A stretch of DNA of 40,479 nucleotides, taken from contig CAYQMF010000054.1 in the NCBI GenBank assembly GCA_964418595.1, positions 1-40,479 of the forward strand, in the 5' to 3' direction. Within the stretch, counting starts at the first letter, position 1. Each line of letters starts with the position of its first letter. The position numbers and the translations under genes are program-made. The notes under the pieces were generated by a model. The model worked only from the letters and a program-made list of their open reading frames with translations, made no database searches and was not told where the DNA came from. Positions 24,989 to 33,302 of the stretch are shown here, piece after piece. Origin of the DNA: CAYQMF01 sp964418595. GTDB taxonomy: Bacteria > Planctomycetota > UBA1135 > UBA2386.

Positions 24989-26221
24989 ATGACCACCCCA
25001 ATCGGGTCTGGCATCCTGGCCGCACTGGCGCTGACCTCGGTCGCGCTCGCCGGCGGCAACGACGACAAGAAGAACAGCGCGCCCGAGAGCGCGCCCGTGC
25101 AAGGCGGCGTCACCGCCGCGCCCGGCAAGGGCATCACGTTCTCCGGCGAAGGCTACAGCCTGAACCTGAGCAACCGCATCCAGGTCAACCTGGGCTTCAC
25201 CGCCAACGACGGCGTCGCCGAAGACACGCTCGGCGTGAGCATCCGCCGCGCGCGCACGAAGCTGTCCGGCTCCTCGTACAAGGACACCGTCCACTTCCTG
25301 CTCCAGTTCGAGTGGGCTGACGGCGACACCGCCGACATCCTCGACGCGCTCATGATGTGGGACTTCATGAAGTCCGACGACATGACCACGTCGCTGCGCT
25401 TCGGCCAGGGCAAGACCCTCTACGGCACGGAAGCCACCGGCTCGTCCGGCGGCCTCGAGTTCATCGACCGCGCCATCGCGTCGCGCACGTTCGCCAACGA
25501 CCGCTCCCGCCAGGCGCAGGTCACCGGCTCGATGAGCGGCGGCATGCTGCGCTGGAACGCTGGCTTGCTGAACAACGACGTTGCCGCCGCGTCGCCCGGC
25601 GCGACCGATGACGACACCAACAACGCCAGCAACGAGCTGAACTGGATCGCCGGCATGTCGTACGGCAGCAAGGAGCTCGCCGGCGAGGGCTACAAGCAGG
25701 GCGCGCTCAAGGCCTCGGAAGAGACGATGTGGGTCGCCAACGGCTCCGTCGCCTACGGCACCAACGACACCGTCGACGTGGGCGGTGAGTACGACTCCCT
25801 CAACTTCAACGGTGGTGGCGTGGTCGTCGCCGGCCACATCCACGTCCTGGCGGAGGCTTTCTACCGCACCGACTCGATGGACAAGGGCGCGGGCAACGAG
25901 ACCAAGGCGTTCGGCTGGCAGGCGCAGGGCTCGTTCACGGCAGATGCCGGTCCCTCGGTCCAGTGGGCGGGCGGCGCGCGTCTCTCCGGCGTGCACGTCA
26001 CCGATGTCACGGCGGTCAACGGTGGCGGCGCGTTCCGCACGTTCGCGCCGGGCGTGGTCGGCGAAGGCAACATCCTGGAGTTCGAAGTGGTGGTGTCGGC
26101 CTTCTATGCCGGTCACAACCTCAAGACCCAGTTCGGCTACAAGTACCAGGACATCAACCCCGACGTCGGCGCCGACGCGACGAACCACACGATCGAGCTG
26201 CAGTCGCAGATCGTGTTCTGA
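24989..26221 (+). CDS. OprP/OprO-like outer-membrane porin
   Basis: A protein of 410 residues with a Sec signal peptide (ILAALALTSVALAGG) and a Lys/Asp-rich linker. GGGAGGA eight bases upstream sets the start. The rest is a run of alternating amphipathic strands: LNLSNRIQVNLGFTA, LGVSIRRARTKLSGSSYKD and VHFLLQFEWADGD, which is the phosphate-selective porin O/P pattern. FGQGKTLYG, SRTFANDRSRQAQVTGSM and the ending TNHTIELQSQIVF fit a beta-barrel with a C-terminal Phe. It likely forms a trimeric channel for anions or small solutes; selectivity cannot be read. Codon use and the strong ribosome site suggest high expression. A perfect terminator follows. Confidence 0.9.
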   Translation: MTTPIGSGILAALALTSVALAGGNDDKKNSAPESAPVQGGVTAAPGKGITFSGEGYSLNLSNRIQVNLGFTANDGVAEDTLGVSIRRARTKLSGSSYKDTVHFLLQFEWADGDTADILDALMMWDFMKSDDMTTSLRFGQGKTLYGTEATGSSGGLEFIDRAIASRTFANDRSRQAQVTGSMSGGMLRWNAGLLNNDVAAASPGATDDDTNNASNELNWIAGMSYGSKELAGEGYKQGALKASEETMWVANGSVAYGTNDTVDVGGEYDSLNFNGGGVVVAGHIHVLAEAFYRTDSMDKGAGNETKAFGWQAQGSFTADAGPSVQWAGGARLSGVHVTDVTAVNGGGAFRTFAPGVVGEGNILEFEVVVSAFYAGHNLKTQFGYKYQDINPDVGADATNHTIELQSQIVF

Positions 26222-26271
26222 TTCGACGCTCTGACGCGACGTAGCCGCAACGATGCGGCAGCGTCGGACCC

Positions 26272-26307
26272 GAGAGGGGGTGGGCCTGCGACGGCCCACC
26301 CCCTCTC
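26272..26307 (+). terminator. Rho-independent terminator of the porin gene
   Basis: A perfect 15-base-pair inverted repeat (GAGAGGGGGTGGGCC, loop TGCGAC, then its complement) ends 50-86 bases after the porin stop and is followed by GCCGTTTCTGGTT, a modest T-rich tract. It separates the porin from the following lipoprotein operon. Confidence 0.85.
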
Positions 26308-26346
26308 GCCGTTTCTGGTTCTGCCCGCGTAGCCTTCTTGCCCGCG

Positions 26347-29300
26347 ATGCTTCGTCTGCTCTCGATCTGGATCGCCTTCGGAGTCGCCGTCGTCGTGGCG
26401 GGCTGTTCCGCCTGGTCCGCGCCGATGTCGACGGACACCGGGCTGCGCGCAGGCCTCGAACGGATCGAGGGCGGGCTCGCCATGGTGCTGCGCCGCGGGC
26501 CGGCCCGCAGTCCGTTGGCGGAGGTCGTCTGCCCCGGCGTCCGCCTCGTCGTCGTGACGGACGCCGGCCCCGCGGAGATCCTGGCCCCGTTCCGCGACGT
26601 CGGGCAGGTCGGCGGGCGCATCGTCTTCCACTGCGCGCCCGTGCACCCGGAGCACGCACTGAGCGTGACGCTTCAACTCGAGGGCAACGTCGCGCGCGTG
26701 GAGGTGCTCGACGAGATCACGCTCCCCACGCGCGTCGCCGAACTCAGCGTCGCGTACGAACTCCGCGGATCGACCCCACCCGACGAGGTCCTGCAGCCGG
26801 GCGGCCCGCTCGCCGACGGCCTCGTGAGCGGCGACGTGTTGTGGCGCACGCCACTCGCTTTCGCCCGCAGTGGGACGAAGGCGCTCGCCCTCCTGCCTGA
26901 GACCAACCTCACCCGCATCCTGCCCGCCGCGCTGCGCGCCGACGCCAACCAGGACCACGCGGTGCTCGGCCACGCGCTGATGGCGCAGGCGATCGAGGAA
27001 CAGTCGGGGGCTGCCTCATGTCGCCGAGACCCCGCCGCCGCGCCGCTCCTCGTCGGCACCACGCTGCGGTTGCAACACGAGTTGCGCATCGTCACCGACG
27101 CGACGCCACGCGCAACGGCAGCGTCGATCGCCCGCGATGTCTTCGCGCGCGACGCGCGTCATGCCAGCGAGGAACTCCAAAGGCCCGGCGACCTCCGCAA
27201 GCGCTGGCGTGGGCTGCTGGCCGCCCGACCATCCACTCACCTTGCGGTGGGACGCGACCTCACCCTGCCCCTCCCCGCCGCAACAGGCAAGGATCCCGCG
27301 CTGCTGCGCTTCACCCCACGCGAGAACGCGACGCTCGTCGCCCTCGCCCTGGCGCACGGCGAGGAACCCCGCGATCGCGACGACGCCCGCGCGCTCCTGC
27401 GCGTGGCGCTCGCCGCTCCCCGACGCGCAGGCTTGTCCCCGACCTCGGTCACCGCCACCCCGACGGGCCTGGAGTGGCTTGCGGACGCGAGCGGCTACGA
27501 CCTCACCGCGACGGCGGCGACCCGCACCTGGATGCTCCGCCTCGCCCGCCAGCTCCCGCTGGACGACCCGCTCGCCGTCGACGCGGTACGGCGAGCCGCG
27601 GAGACCGTCGCGTTCGTCCTCGACAGCCAGCAGAAGGACGGCTCGATCCCGGCGCGGTACGACTCGACCTACCTCGCGCCGTTGCGAGCGACGCACGCCG
27701 ACCCAGCGCCGGAGTCAGGCGCAGCGGCGCTGTTGCTCGCCGAGTGGGCGAGCTTCGGTCGCGAACCACGCCAGCGAAGCCTCGACGCTGCGGTCGCCAC
27801 CGTGGAGTACCTGGTCCGCGAGGTGCTGCCGCGCGGGGCCTGGCAGGACGGCGAAGTGCTGGCCGCGGGTGGCCGGGGCGACAGCTCGCTGGCGTTGACG
27901 TTCGCAGCCCTGGCGGCGCTACGGATCTACGAGCAACGACCGGCACGGTCGGTGCGCGCCGCGGTCGAGGCCTTCCTCGACCAGCTCTCGCTCCAGCAGC
28001 AATCCTGGTCACCACCGTGGCTGGCGCCGGATCCACGATTCGCGACGCTGCGTGGCGGGCTGGGTCGCCACGCAGGCGCGGCCCGCTGGAGCGACTGCGC
28101 GAACACGGCGCTGGCAGGCTGGGCGTTCCTGATCGGCTTCGAACACACCGGCCGCGTCGATTACCTGCAACGCGGCACGCTGGCGGTGCGCGCCGCCCTC
28201 TTCGAGCTCGAACCGGAATACGGGGACGCAGCCCCGGACCTGTTCGGCCCGGCCGGCACTGCCGCGGCGATCGCCCGCCTGGTCCGTCGGCGCTACGGCG
28301 ACATCGTCGTCGATCTGGGGACGCAGACCGCAGCGACGATCGGCAGCCTCGAACCCATCCAGGTGCGCTACGAACACGGCCGCATCGCGCTCCGCCTCGC
28401 CTGTCGCGGCTCCGAACCGGAGCGCCAGCGCGTACGGTTCTTCGGCCTGCCCGCGGACGTCGCCACGTTTCCTCTGGACCTGGGCGGGAAGCCGCACGGC
28501 GTCTTCCGCGCCATCGACCTCCTCGCTGGCGTGGACCTCGACGCGACCCCATGGCCGGACGTCGCGCTCGCCCCGCCGGCGCTGCTTCAGGACGACCTCC
28601 CGTTCGAACCGCGCCTGTTCCTGCGCACGTCCGCGCCTGCGGGTTGGTCGGGCGAAGTGGGGATCTGGGCCGAAGACGCGCCGCACGACGCTCCCCCACT
28701 CTGGCGAGCGAGACTCCAGCCACCGCCGCACGGCGGCGGTGCGTGGCGTACCGTCGAGCCGGTCGAGTGCCTCGCGCTACGGCGGAGCGCGACTGCCGTA
28801 AGAGTGCGGGCGACCCTCCTCGGACCGGGCGACGAGACTCTCGTGGTGAGCGCCGCATCGCCGACGCACCTGGGTCCGGTGAGTGAGTTCGCGATCGCAG
28901 GCCTCGACGCTACCAACTGCCTGGTGCCCGGCGGCTCCCGGGTGGTTCCGTATGGCGCCCAAGCCCGCCTCGCGCGAGAGGTCGGCAGCGGCCGCGAAGG
29001 CTTCGTCTGGCGGATCGCGCTCGCCGCCACCACCGGCGAGGTGAACCTCGAACTGGACCTGTCCGGGCCGTTCCGCCTGCTTGCCGGCGGCAGCGTCCTC
29101 GCCGAGGAGGCGGGCGATGCCCCGCGACCGCCTCGCACCGTGAGCGTCCGCCTCGCGGATCGCCGCCTCTGGGAGAGCGGATTCCTCGACCTGCGGGTGG
29201 AGCATCCCGGCGGTCAGGAGCCGCTCGCGGTCAGCGTCCTGCGCACGCGCCTGCGCGGAGTCGCCAGCGGCGCGCCGTCGGCAGACGCGCTCGTGCGCTC

Positions 29301-31218
29301 GCGGCAGCCCGCGCGCCGCCTGGATGTGACCGTGGTCCCCATGTCGTTCGCCGACGCACCACTGGTGGCCAGCCGCGATCAACTGCAGGCCGCGTTCTTC
29401 GGCGAAGGCTACCTTCGCACCCCGCCGCCTCAGGCCCGCGCGACGGCCGGCTCCGTGCGCGAGCTGGTCGCCGCGATGTCGGGCGGACGCACCCAACTCG
29501 ACGGATCGGTGGTCGAGCCCGTGATCGCCAAGGACCTGCTCGCCGCCGATGTCGCGGCGCGCCCCGAAGCGCTCCGCCAACTCGTCCAGCGAACCCTCGG
29601 CGATGATGCCGCGCGCAACCCAGGCACCCGCGTCTGGGTCGTCGTGCACGGTGGTGCGAGCCTCGGCCCGACCGACGATGGCCTGATCACACCGGGCGAG
29701 CCGCCGATCGCCGTCGTGCCCGACCTCGCCCGCGACCTCTCCATCCTGCCCGTCGGGCGTGCGCTCGCGATGGTGCTCACCGCACGCTTCGGCCTGCAGC
29801 GGCGCACGACGCAGAACACCGGCAACCTCGGCGCGCTCGCCCTCACGGCGCACGGTGATGGCCATCTCCCAGCGGGACCGATCGGTCTCGATCTCGTCGC
29901 GCTGGGCTGGGCAGACCTCGTCGACCTCGCGCCGGGCACCTCGCAGATGCTCGTCACCGCGCCGGTGCAGCGCGACCGGCGGGTGTACCGACTCACACCG
30001 TCCGCCCCCGGCCGCGGGGAGCTGTTCCTCGAGGGACGCGGTGGTGGCATCGGCGAGCCCGGCCTGCCGCGCGCTGGCCTGCTCCTGTACTGGCGCTTCG
30101 CCCATCCGCCGCTGATCGGTGCCGGGGATGGTCGCACGGCCACACCTTCCTTGCTCCGGATCCTGCGCGGCGGCGGCGCCGTCGACGCGGCGTTCGTGCC
30201 CGGCGCCGCCGAAGACCTCGTCCAGCGCGCCAGCGCTCTCGACGACCGCGGCATTCCCTCGCTCGCGACTCCGGAGGGGGAACTCTTCTTCCGCGTCACC
30301 CAGCTCGCGCCGTCCGCGCCGACCGCCGACGCCGATGCCGGTCCCTTCGGCATGTCGATCGACGACCTCTCGCGACGGCTCACGACCGTCGAGCCAGCGT
30401 TCACCTTGCAGCGCACGGGGGCGCCAGCCGCTCCGTTCCCGATCGACGGCATCGAGCGCGGCCTGGGTCACGTCGTGTGGCAGCCGCGCCTCCTCCGGTT
30501 CGAGACCGCAGGGCACCGGCTCCGCGCGAGCTGGAGCCTCCCCGACATGGAGACGCGCACGATCCGCCTGTTCAGCGACGCCGCCCTGAGCGGGCGGGGT
30601 GCGGCCCGCGTGGTCCTCGGCTGCGGCGATCGCACGCTGGCGGCCTCGCTGCTCGACAGCAACCGGCGCACGGTCGGGTTCGTCGTCGACCTCCCACGCG
30701 CCGAGCCGCAGGTCTGGGTCGAAGTCCAGCCCGACGCAGCCTCCCCGCGGGCTACGGTCCGGATCGATCGCATGGTCATCGTGCCGCTCGCCCACGCGGA
30801 TCACGTCGCGCTGCGGCAGGGTGAGACCGCGGTCGCGACGCTGATGGACGGTCTCGTGCACGCCCCGGTGATGACGATCGTTGCCGGCGCGGATGCGCGC
30901 GCCCATCACGTCGAGCCCATCGTGTTGCCGGCCGGCCGAACGCTGCTGCGACTCGTGTGCGGGCTGGGCCTCGAGGCAACGCCCGGCACGGTGGCGAAGG
31001 TCGACGTCACGCTCCGCAGCCTGGATGGTCGGCAGTGGCGACACCACGTGCTGCGCGACCACGCGGTCGTGCGCGCCAGCAACACCCAACCGCTCCTCGT
31101 GGCGCTGCTCGAGATCCCCGCGCGCGATTCCGACCGCACCGGCCTGCTGGACGTGCGCGTCACCGCGGCGCCCGGGACGAAGTTCCACCTCGCGACCGCC
31201 GAGGTGACGCGGCCGTGA
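26347..31218 (+). CDS. Very large lipoprotein with an alpha/alpha-toroid domain and an M6-peptidase-like domain lacking HEXXH
   Basis: A protein of 1623 residues with lipobox VVAGC (Cys20); ATG 26347 is preferred over TTG 26338. Residues ~25-330 are beta-rich. Residues ~375-660 look like an alpha/alpha toroid of the kind found in glycosidases and polysaccharide lyases (DASGYDLTATAATRTWMLRL, DSQQKDGSIPARYDSTYLAP, DCANTALAGWAFLIGFE, DLFGPAGTAAAIARLV). Residues ~990-1260 align by eye with M6 (immune inhibitor A-like) peptidases: VVPMSFADAPL, AGSVRELVAAMSGGRTQLDG, RVWVVVHGG, LDLVALGWADL and ELFLEGRGGG with LPRAGLLLYWRF. The HEXXH helix position reads VGRALAMVLTARFGL, so the zinc site is gone. A C-terminal beta-sandwich follows. 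It overlaps the sensor kinase start (GTGA). Probably a binding or sensing protein rather than an active protease (inference). Confidence 0.85.
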   Translation: MLRLLSIWIAFGVAVVVAGCSAWSAPMSTDTGLRAGLERIEGGLAMVLRRGPARSPLAEVVCPGVRLVVVTDAGPAEILAPFRDVGQVGGRIVFHCAPVHPEHALSVTLQLEGNVARVEVLDEITLPTRVAELSVAYELRGSTPPDEVLQPGGPLADGLVSGDVLWRTPLAFARSGTKALALLPETNLTRILPAALRADANQDHAVLGHALMAQAIEEQSGAASCRRDPAAAPLLVGTTLRLQHELRIVTDATPRATAASIARDVFARDARHASEELQRPGDLRKRWRGLLAARPSTHLAVGRDLTLPLPAATGKDPALLRFTPRENATLVALALAHGEEPRDRDDARALLRVALAAPRRAGLSPTSVTATPTGLEWLADASGYDLTATAATRTWMLRLARQLPLDDPLAVDAVRRAAETVAFVLDSQQKDGSIPARYDSTYLAPLRATHADPAPESGAAALLLAEWASFGREPRQRSLDAAVATVEYLVREVLPRGAWQDGEVLAAGGRGDSSLALTFAALAALRIYEQRPARSVRAAVEAFLDQLSLQQQSWSPPWLAPDPRFATLRGGLGRHAGAARWSDCANTALAGWAFLIGFEHTGRVDYLQRGTLAVRAALFELEPEYGDAAPDLFGPAGTAAAIARLVRRRYGDIVVDLGTQTAATIGSLEPIQVRYEHGRIALRLACRGSEPERQRVRFFGLPADVATFPLDLGGKPHGVFRAIDLLAGVDLDATPWPDVALAPPALLQDDLPFEPRLFLRTSAPAGWSGEVGIWAEDAPHDAPPLWRARLQPPPHGGGAWRTVEPVECLALRRSATAVRVRATLLGPGDETLVVSAASPTHLGPVSEFAIAGLDATNCLVPGGSRVVPYGAQARLAREVGSGREGFVWRIALAATTGEVNLELDLSGPFRLLAGGSVLAEEAGDAPRPPRTVSVRLADRRLWESGFLDLRVEHPGGQEPLAVSVLRTRLRGVASGAPSADALVRSRQPARRLDVTVVPMSFADAPLVASRDQLQAAFFGEGYLRTPPPQARATAGSVRELVAAMSGGRTQLDGSVVEPVIAKDLLAADVAARPEALRQLVQRTLGDDAARNPGTRVWVVVHGGASLGPTDDGLITPGEPPIAVVPDLARDLSILPVGRALAMVLTARFGLQRRTTQNTGNLGALALTAHGDGHLPAGPIGLDLVALGWADLVDLAPGTSQMLVTAPVQRDRRVYRLTPSAPGRGELFLEGRGGGIGEPGLPRAGLLLYWRFAHPPLIGAGDGRTATPSLLRILRGGGAVDAAFVPGAAEDLVQRASALDDRGIPSLATPEGELFFRVTQLAPSAPTADADAGPFGMSIDDLSRRLTTVEPAFTLQRTGAPAAPFPIDGIERGLGHVVWQPRLLRFETAGHRLRASWSLPDMETRTIRLFSDAALSGRGAARVVLGCGDRTLAASLLDSNRRTVGFVVDLPRAEPQVWVEVQPDAASPRATVRIDRMVIVPLAHADHVALRQGETAVATLMDGLVHAPVMTIVAGADARAHHVEPIVLPAGRTLLRLVCGLGLEATPGTVAKVDVTLRSLDGRQWRHHVLRDHAVVRASNTQPLLVALLEIPARDSDRTGLLDVRVTAAPGTKFHLATAEVTRP

Positions 31219-32234
31219 TCGCGACGGCACAGGCGGCCACGCGGCCTTCGCGCGAAGGGCGCGGCAGTGCGGTGGCGTTCACCCTCGTGATGCTGCTCTG
31301 CCTCGCGCTCGGCGGATGGTGGGTCTACTTCCAGGTGCGCGAGAGCAGCCGGCTGCTGGAAGTCGACGCGCTTCTCCTCCGCGGCGATCGGCACGCCGCG
31401 GCACGTGCTCTCGGTGCGCGCGAGGGCGAGGATCTCGTCGAGACCGCGGCGCGGCGGCGAAGGATGTTCCTCGCCGAAGGCGCGGCACTCGGTGCGGCCC
31501 TGCTCCTGGGACTCGCGTTCTTCTATCTGGCGCTGCTGCGCGAACGCCGCCTCCGCCAGGTGCAGACCCGCTTCCTTGCCGGGGCCAGCCACGAACTGAA
31601 GACCCCGCTCGCCAGCGTCCGGCTCGGCATCGAGTCGCTGCAGGCGGGCTCCCTTCCCGAAGCGCGGCGTGCCGCCTACCTCACGGCGATGCTCCGCGAG
31701 ATCGACCGCCTCGACGCCGGCGTCGGCCGGATCCTGGCCGCCGCCAGCGTTCCTTCTCCGGCGGACCCGCGGACGGTCGGCGACCTCGCGGTAGACGTAC
31801 GCGCGGCGATCGATCGTCTGCGCGAGCGCGCGGCGACGGCGCACGTCGAGATCCGGCTCGTCGCCGATGCGTCTGCCCCGGTGGCGCGACGGGGTGCAGA
31901 CCTCGTCGAGGTCGCGCACAACATGATCGACAACGCCATCAAGTACTCGCATGCGGGCGGCGTGGTCGACATCACGGTGGCTCGCGACGGTGCGCACGCG
32001 TGCTTGTTCGTGCGCGACGTGGGCGTCGGCATCGCAGCGAGCGACCTGCCGCACGTCTTCGACCGCTGCTTCCGCGGCCAGACCGCCGCACACCGCGGCG
32101 GCACCGGGCTCGGGTTGCACCTCGCGGCGCGCACGGTCGCGGCCCTCGGTGGCACGATCGAAGCGCGCAGCGCCGGCGCGGATCGTGGCGCCGAATTCAT
32201 CGTTCGGCTGCCCCTCGCCGAGGCACGCGCGTGA
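31215..32234 (+). CDS. Sensor histidine kinase
   Basis: A protein of 339 residues. Two membrane helices (about residues 19-40 and 87-108) bracket a short ~45-residue external segment (ESSRLLEVDALLLRGDRHAAA). The dimerisation/phosphoacceptor box is FLAGASHELKTPLASVRLG with His126, followed by the N box (MIDNAIKYS), G1 (DVGVGIAASDLPHVFDRCFRG) and G2 (GGTGLGLHLAA). The GTG start overlaps the large-lipoprotein stop, and its stop overlaps the response-regulator start; all three are co-translated. The very small external region suggests that it reads a signal through a partner, plausibly the lipoprotein (inference). Confidence 0.95.
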   Translation: MIATAQAATRPSREGRGSAVAFTLVMLLCLALGGWWVYFQVRESSRLLEVDALLLRGDRHAAARALGAREGEDLVETAARRRRMFLAEGAALGAALLLGLAFFYLALLRERRLRQVQTRFLAGASHELKTPLASVRLGIESLQAGSLPEARRAAYLTAMLREIDRLDAGVGRILAAASVPSPADPRTVGDLAVDVRAAIDRLRERAATAHVEIRLVADASAPVARRGADLVEVAHNMIDNAIKYSHAGGVVDITVARDGAHACLFVRDVGVGIAASDLPHVFDRCFRGQTAAHRGGTGLGLHLAARTVAALGGTIEARSAGADRGAEFIVRLPLAEARA

Positions 32235-32935
32235 GCCGGCCGCGTTGTCTCGTCGTGGAGGACGAGGATCTCCTCGGCGATCTCGTGGTCGAGAACCTCG
32301 CGAGCGACGGCTTCGAGATCACCCGCGCGCGCGACGGACTCGCCGCACGGGCGTTGCTGGAGACGCGTCCCTTCGATCTCGTGGTCCTCGACATCATGCT
32401 GCCCGGGATCGACGGCTTCGCGGTGCTGCGCGCCCTGCGCGCCCGCGGCCTGCGCACACCGGTGCTCGTTCTCTCGGCGCGCGCCACGCCCGACGATCGC
32501 ATCCGCGGTCTCGAACTGCAGGCAGACGACTACCTGACCAAACCCTTCCACCTGCGCGAGCTGCTGCTGCGGTGCCGGGCACTCCTGCGCCGCACCGGCC
32601 GCGACGAGCAGGATCTGCTCGAGTTCGCGGGCAACCGGATCGACTTCCGGGCACGGACGGCCACGACGTGGCAGGGCGAGACCGTGGCGTTGACGCCCTC
32701 CGAGGTGGAGCTGCTGCGGTTGCTCTGCGCACATCCTGGCGAGGTGGTGACGCGTCGTGAGATCGTCGACACCGTGTTCGGGCCCGGCATGTCGGAGAAG
32801 CACCGCACGCTCGACAACCTCGTGACCCAGCTGCGCCGTCACTTCGAACGCGACCGCCGCGCCCCGCGCCACCTGCACACGGTGCGCGGCGTGGGTCTCC
32901 GGCTCACGGTCGACGACCCGATCAGCCGAAGTTGA
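32231..32935 (+). CDS. OmpR-family response regulator
   Basis: A protein of 234 residues. The receiver domain has the acidic pair VVEDED, phospho-acceptor Asp54 in VVLDIMLPGIDG, the switch Ser in VLVLSARA and Lys in DDYLTKPFHLREL. The C-terminal winged helix-turn-helix DNA-binding domain is typical of OmpR/PhoB: VALTPSEVELLRLLCAHPGEVVTRREI, then TLDNLVTQLRRHFE and HTVRGVGLRL. It is the partner of the upstream kinase (GTGA overlap). Its last 14 bases overlap the 3' end of the convergent zinc-ribbon gene. Confidence 0.96.
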   Translation: MSRPRCLVVEDEDLLGDLVVENLASDGFEITRARDGLAARALLETRPFDLVVLDIMLPGIDGFAVLRALRARGLRTPVLVLSARATPDDRIRGLELQADDYLTKPFHLRELLLRCRALLRRTGRDEQDLLEFAGNRIDFRARTATTWQGETVALTPSEVELLRLLCAHPGEVVTRREIVDTVFGPGMSEKHRTLDNLVTQLRRHFERDRRAPRHLHTVRGVGLRLTVDDPISRS

Positions 32936-33272
32936 GCCCGCAGTCCGGGCACCGCCTCTGGTCGTTGGTGGCGAACTTCGTTCCGCAGGCGGGGCACTCG
33001 GTCTCGGCCGCGTCGAAGTCGACCACCCGGTCCGCCTGCGCGCGCACCGTAGGATCCACTTCCCGGCCGAGGTGATCGTCGATCGCCGTCGCGGCCTTCA
33101 TCACGTCGTTGCTCGCGACCACGAGCGCCACCTTGGTCCCTCAAGCGTCGGGCTGGCCGAGCGACTTCGGCGTGTAGAGCCGGGCCCGCACGCCGACCCG
33201 CTGCAGGACGCCCTGCAACTCGCGCATGTAGCCCGGCGCCCCCTGCATGAGGATCTTGATGTCTTCTGGCAT
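32922..33272 (-). CDS. DUF2007-like/zinc-ribbon protein with an in-frame UGA codon
   Basis: One open frame of 116 codons plus stop if the TGA at codon 44 (33143-33141) is read through. The N-terminal part, MPEDIKILMQGAPGYMRELQ then VLQRVGVRARLYTP, and the segment after the TGA, GTKVALVVASNDVMKAATAIDDHL, together look like one small alpha/beta domain of the DUF2007 type (by eye). It is followed by a zinc ribbon: CPACG (Cys93, Cys96) and CPDCG (Cys108, Cys111). Codons on both sides of the TGA have normal GC-rich third positions and keep the same frame. Possibilities are selenocysteine (see finding), a recent nonsense mutation, or a sequence error; TGA differs by one base from both Cys and Trp codons. 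No RNA or protein evidence is available. Confidence 0.75.
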
Positions 33273-33302
33273 CGGCGCAGCGTAGCGATGCCGACTCCCG
33301 AT

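Noticed and set aside
28777..31230. 817-residue minus-strand open frame
   Set aside because: Antisense to the large lipoprotein, which has a lipobox, normal codon use and M6-like motifs.
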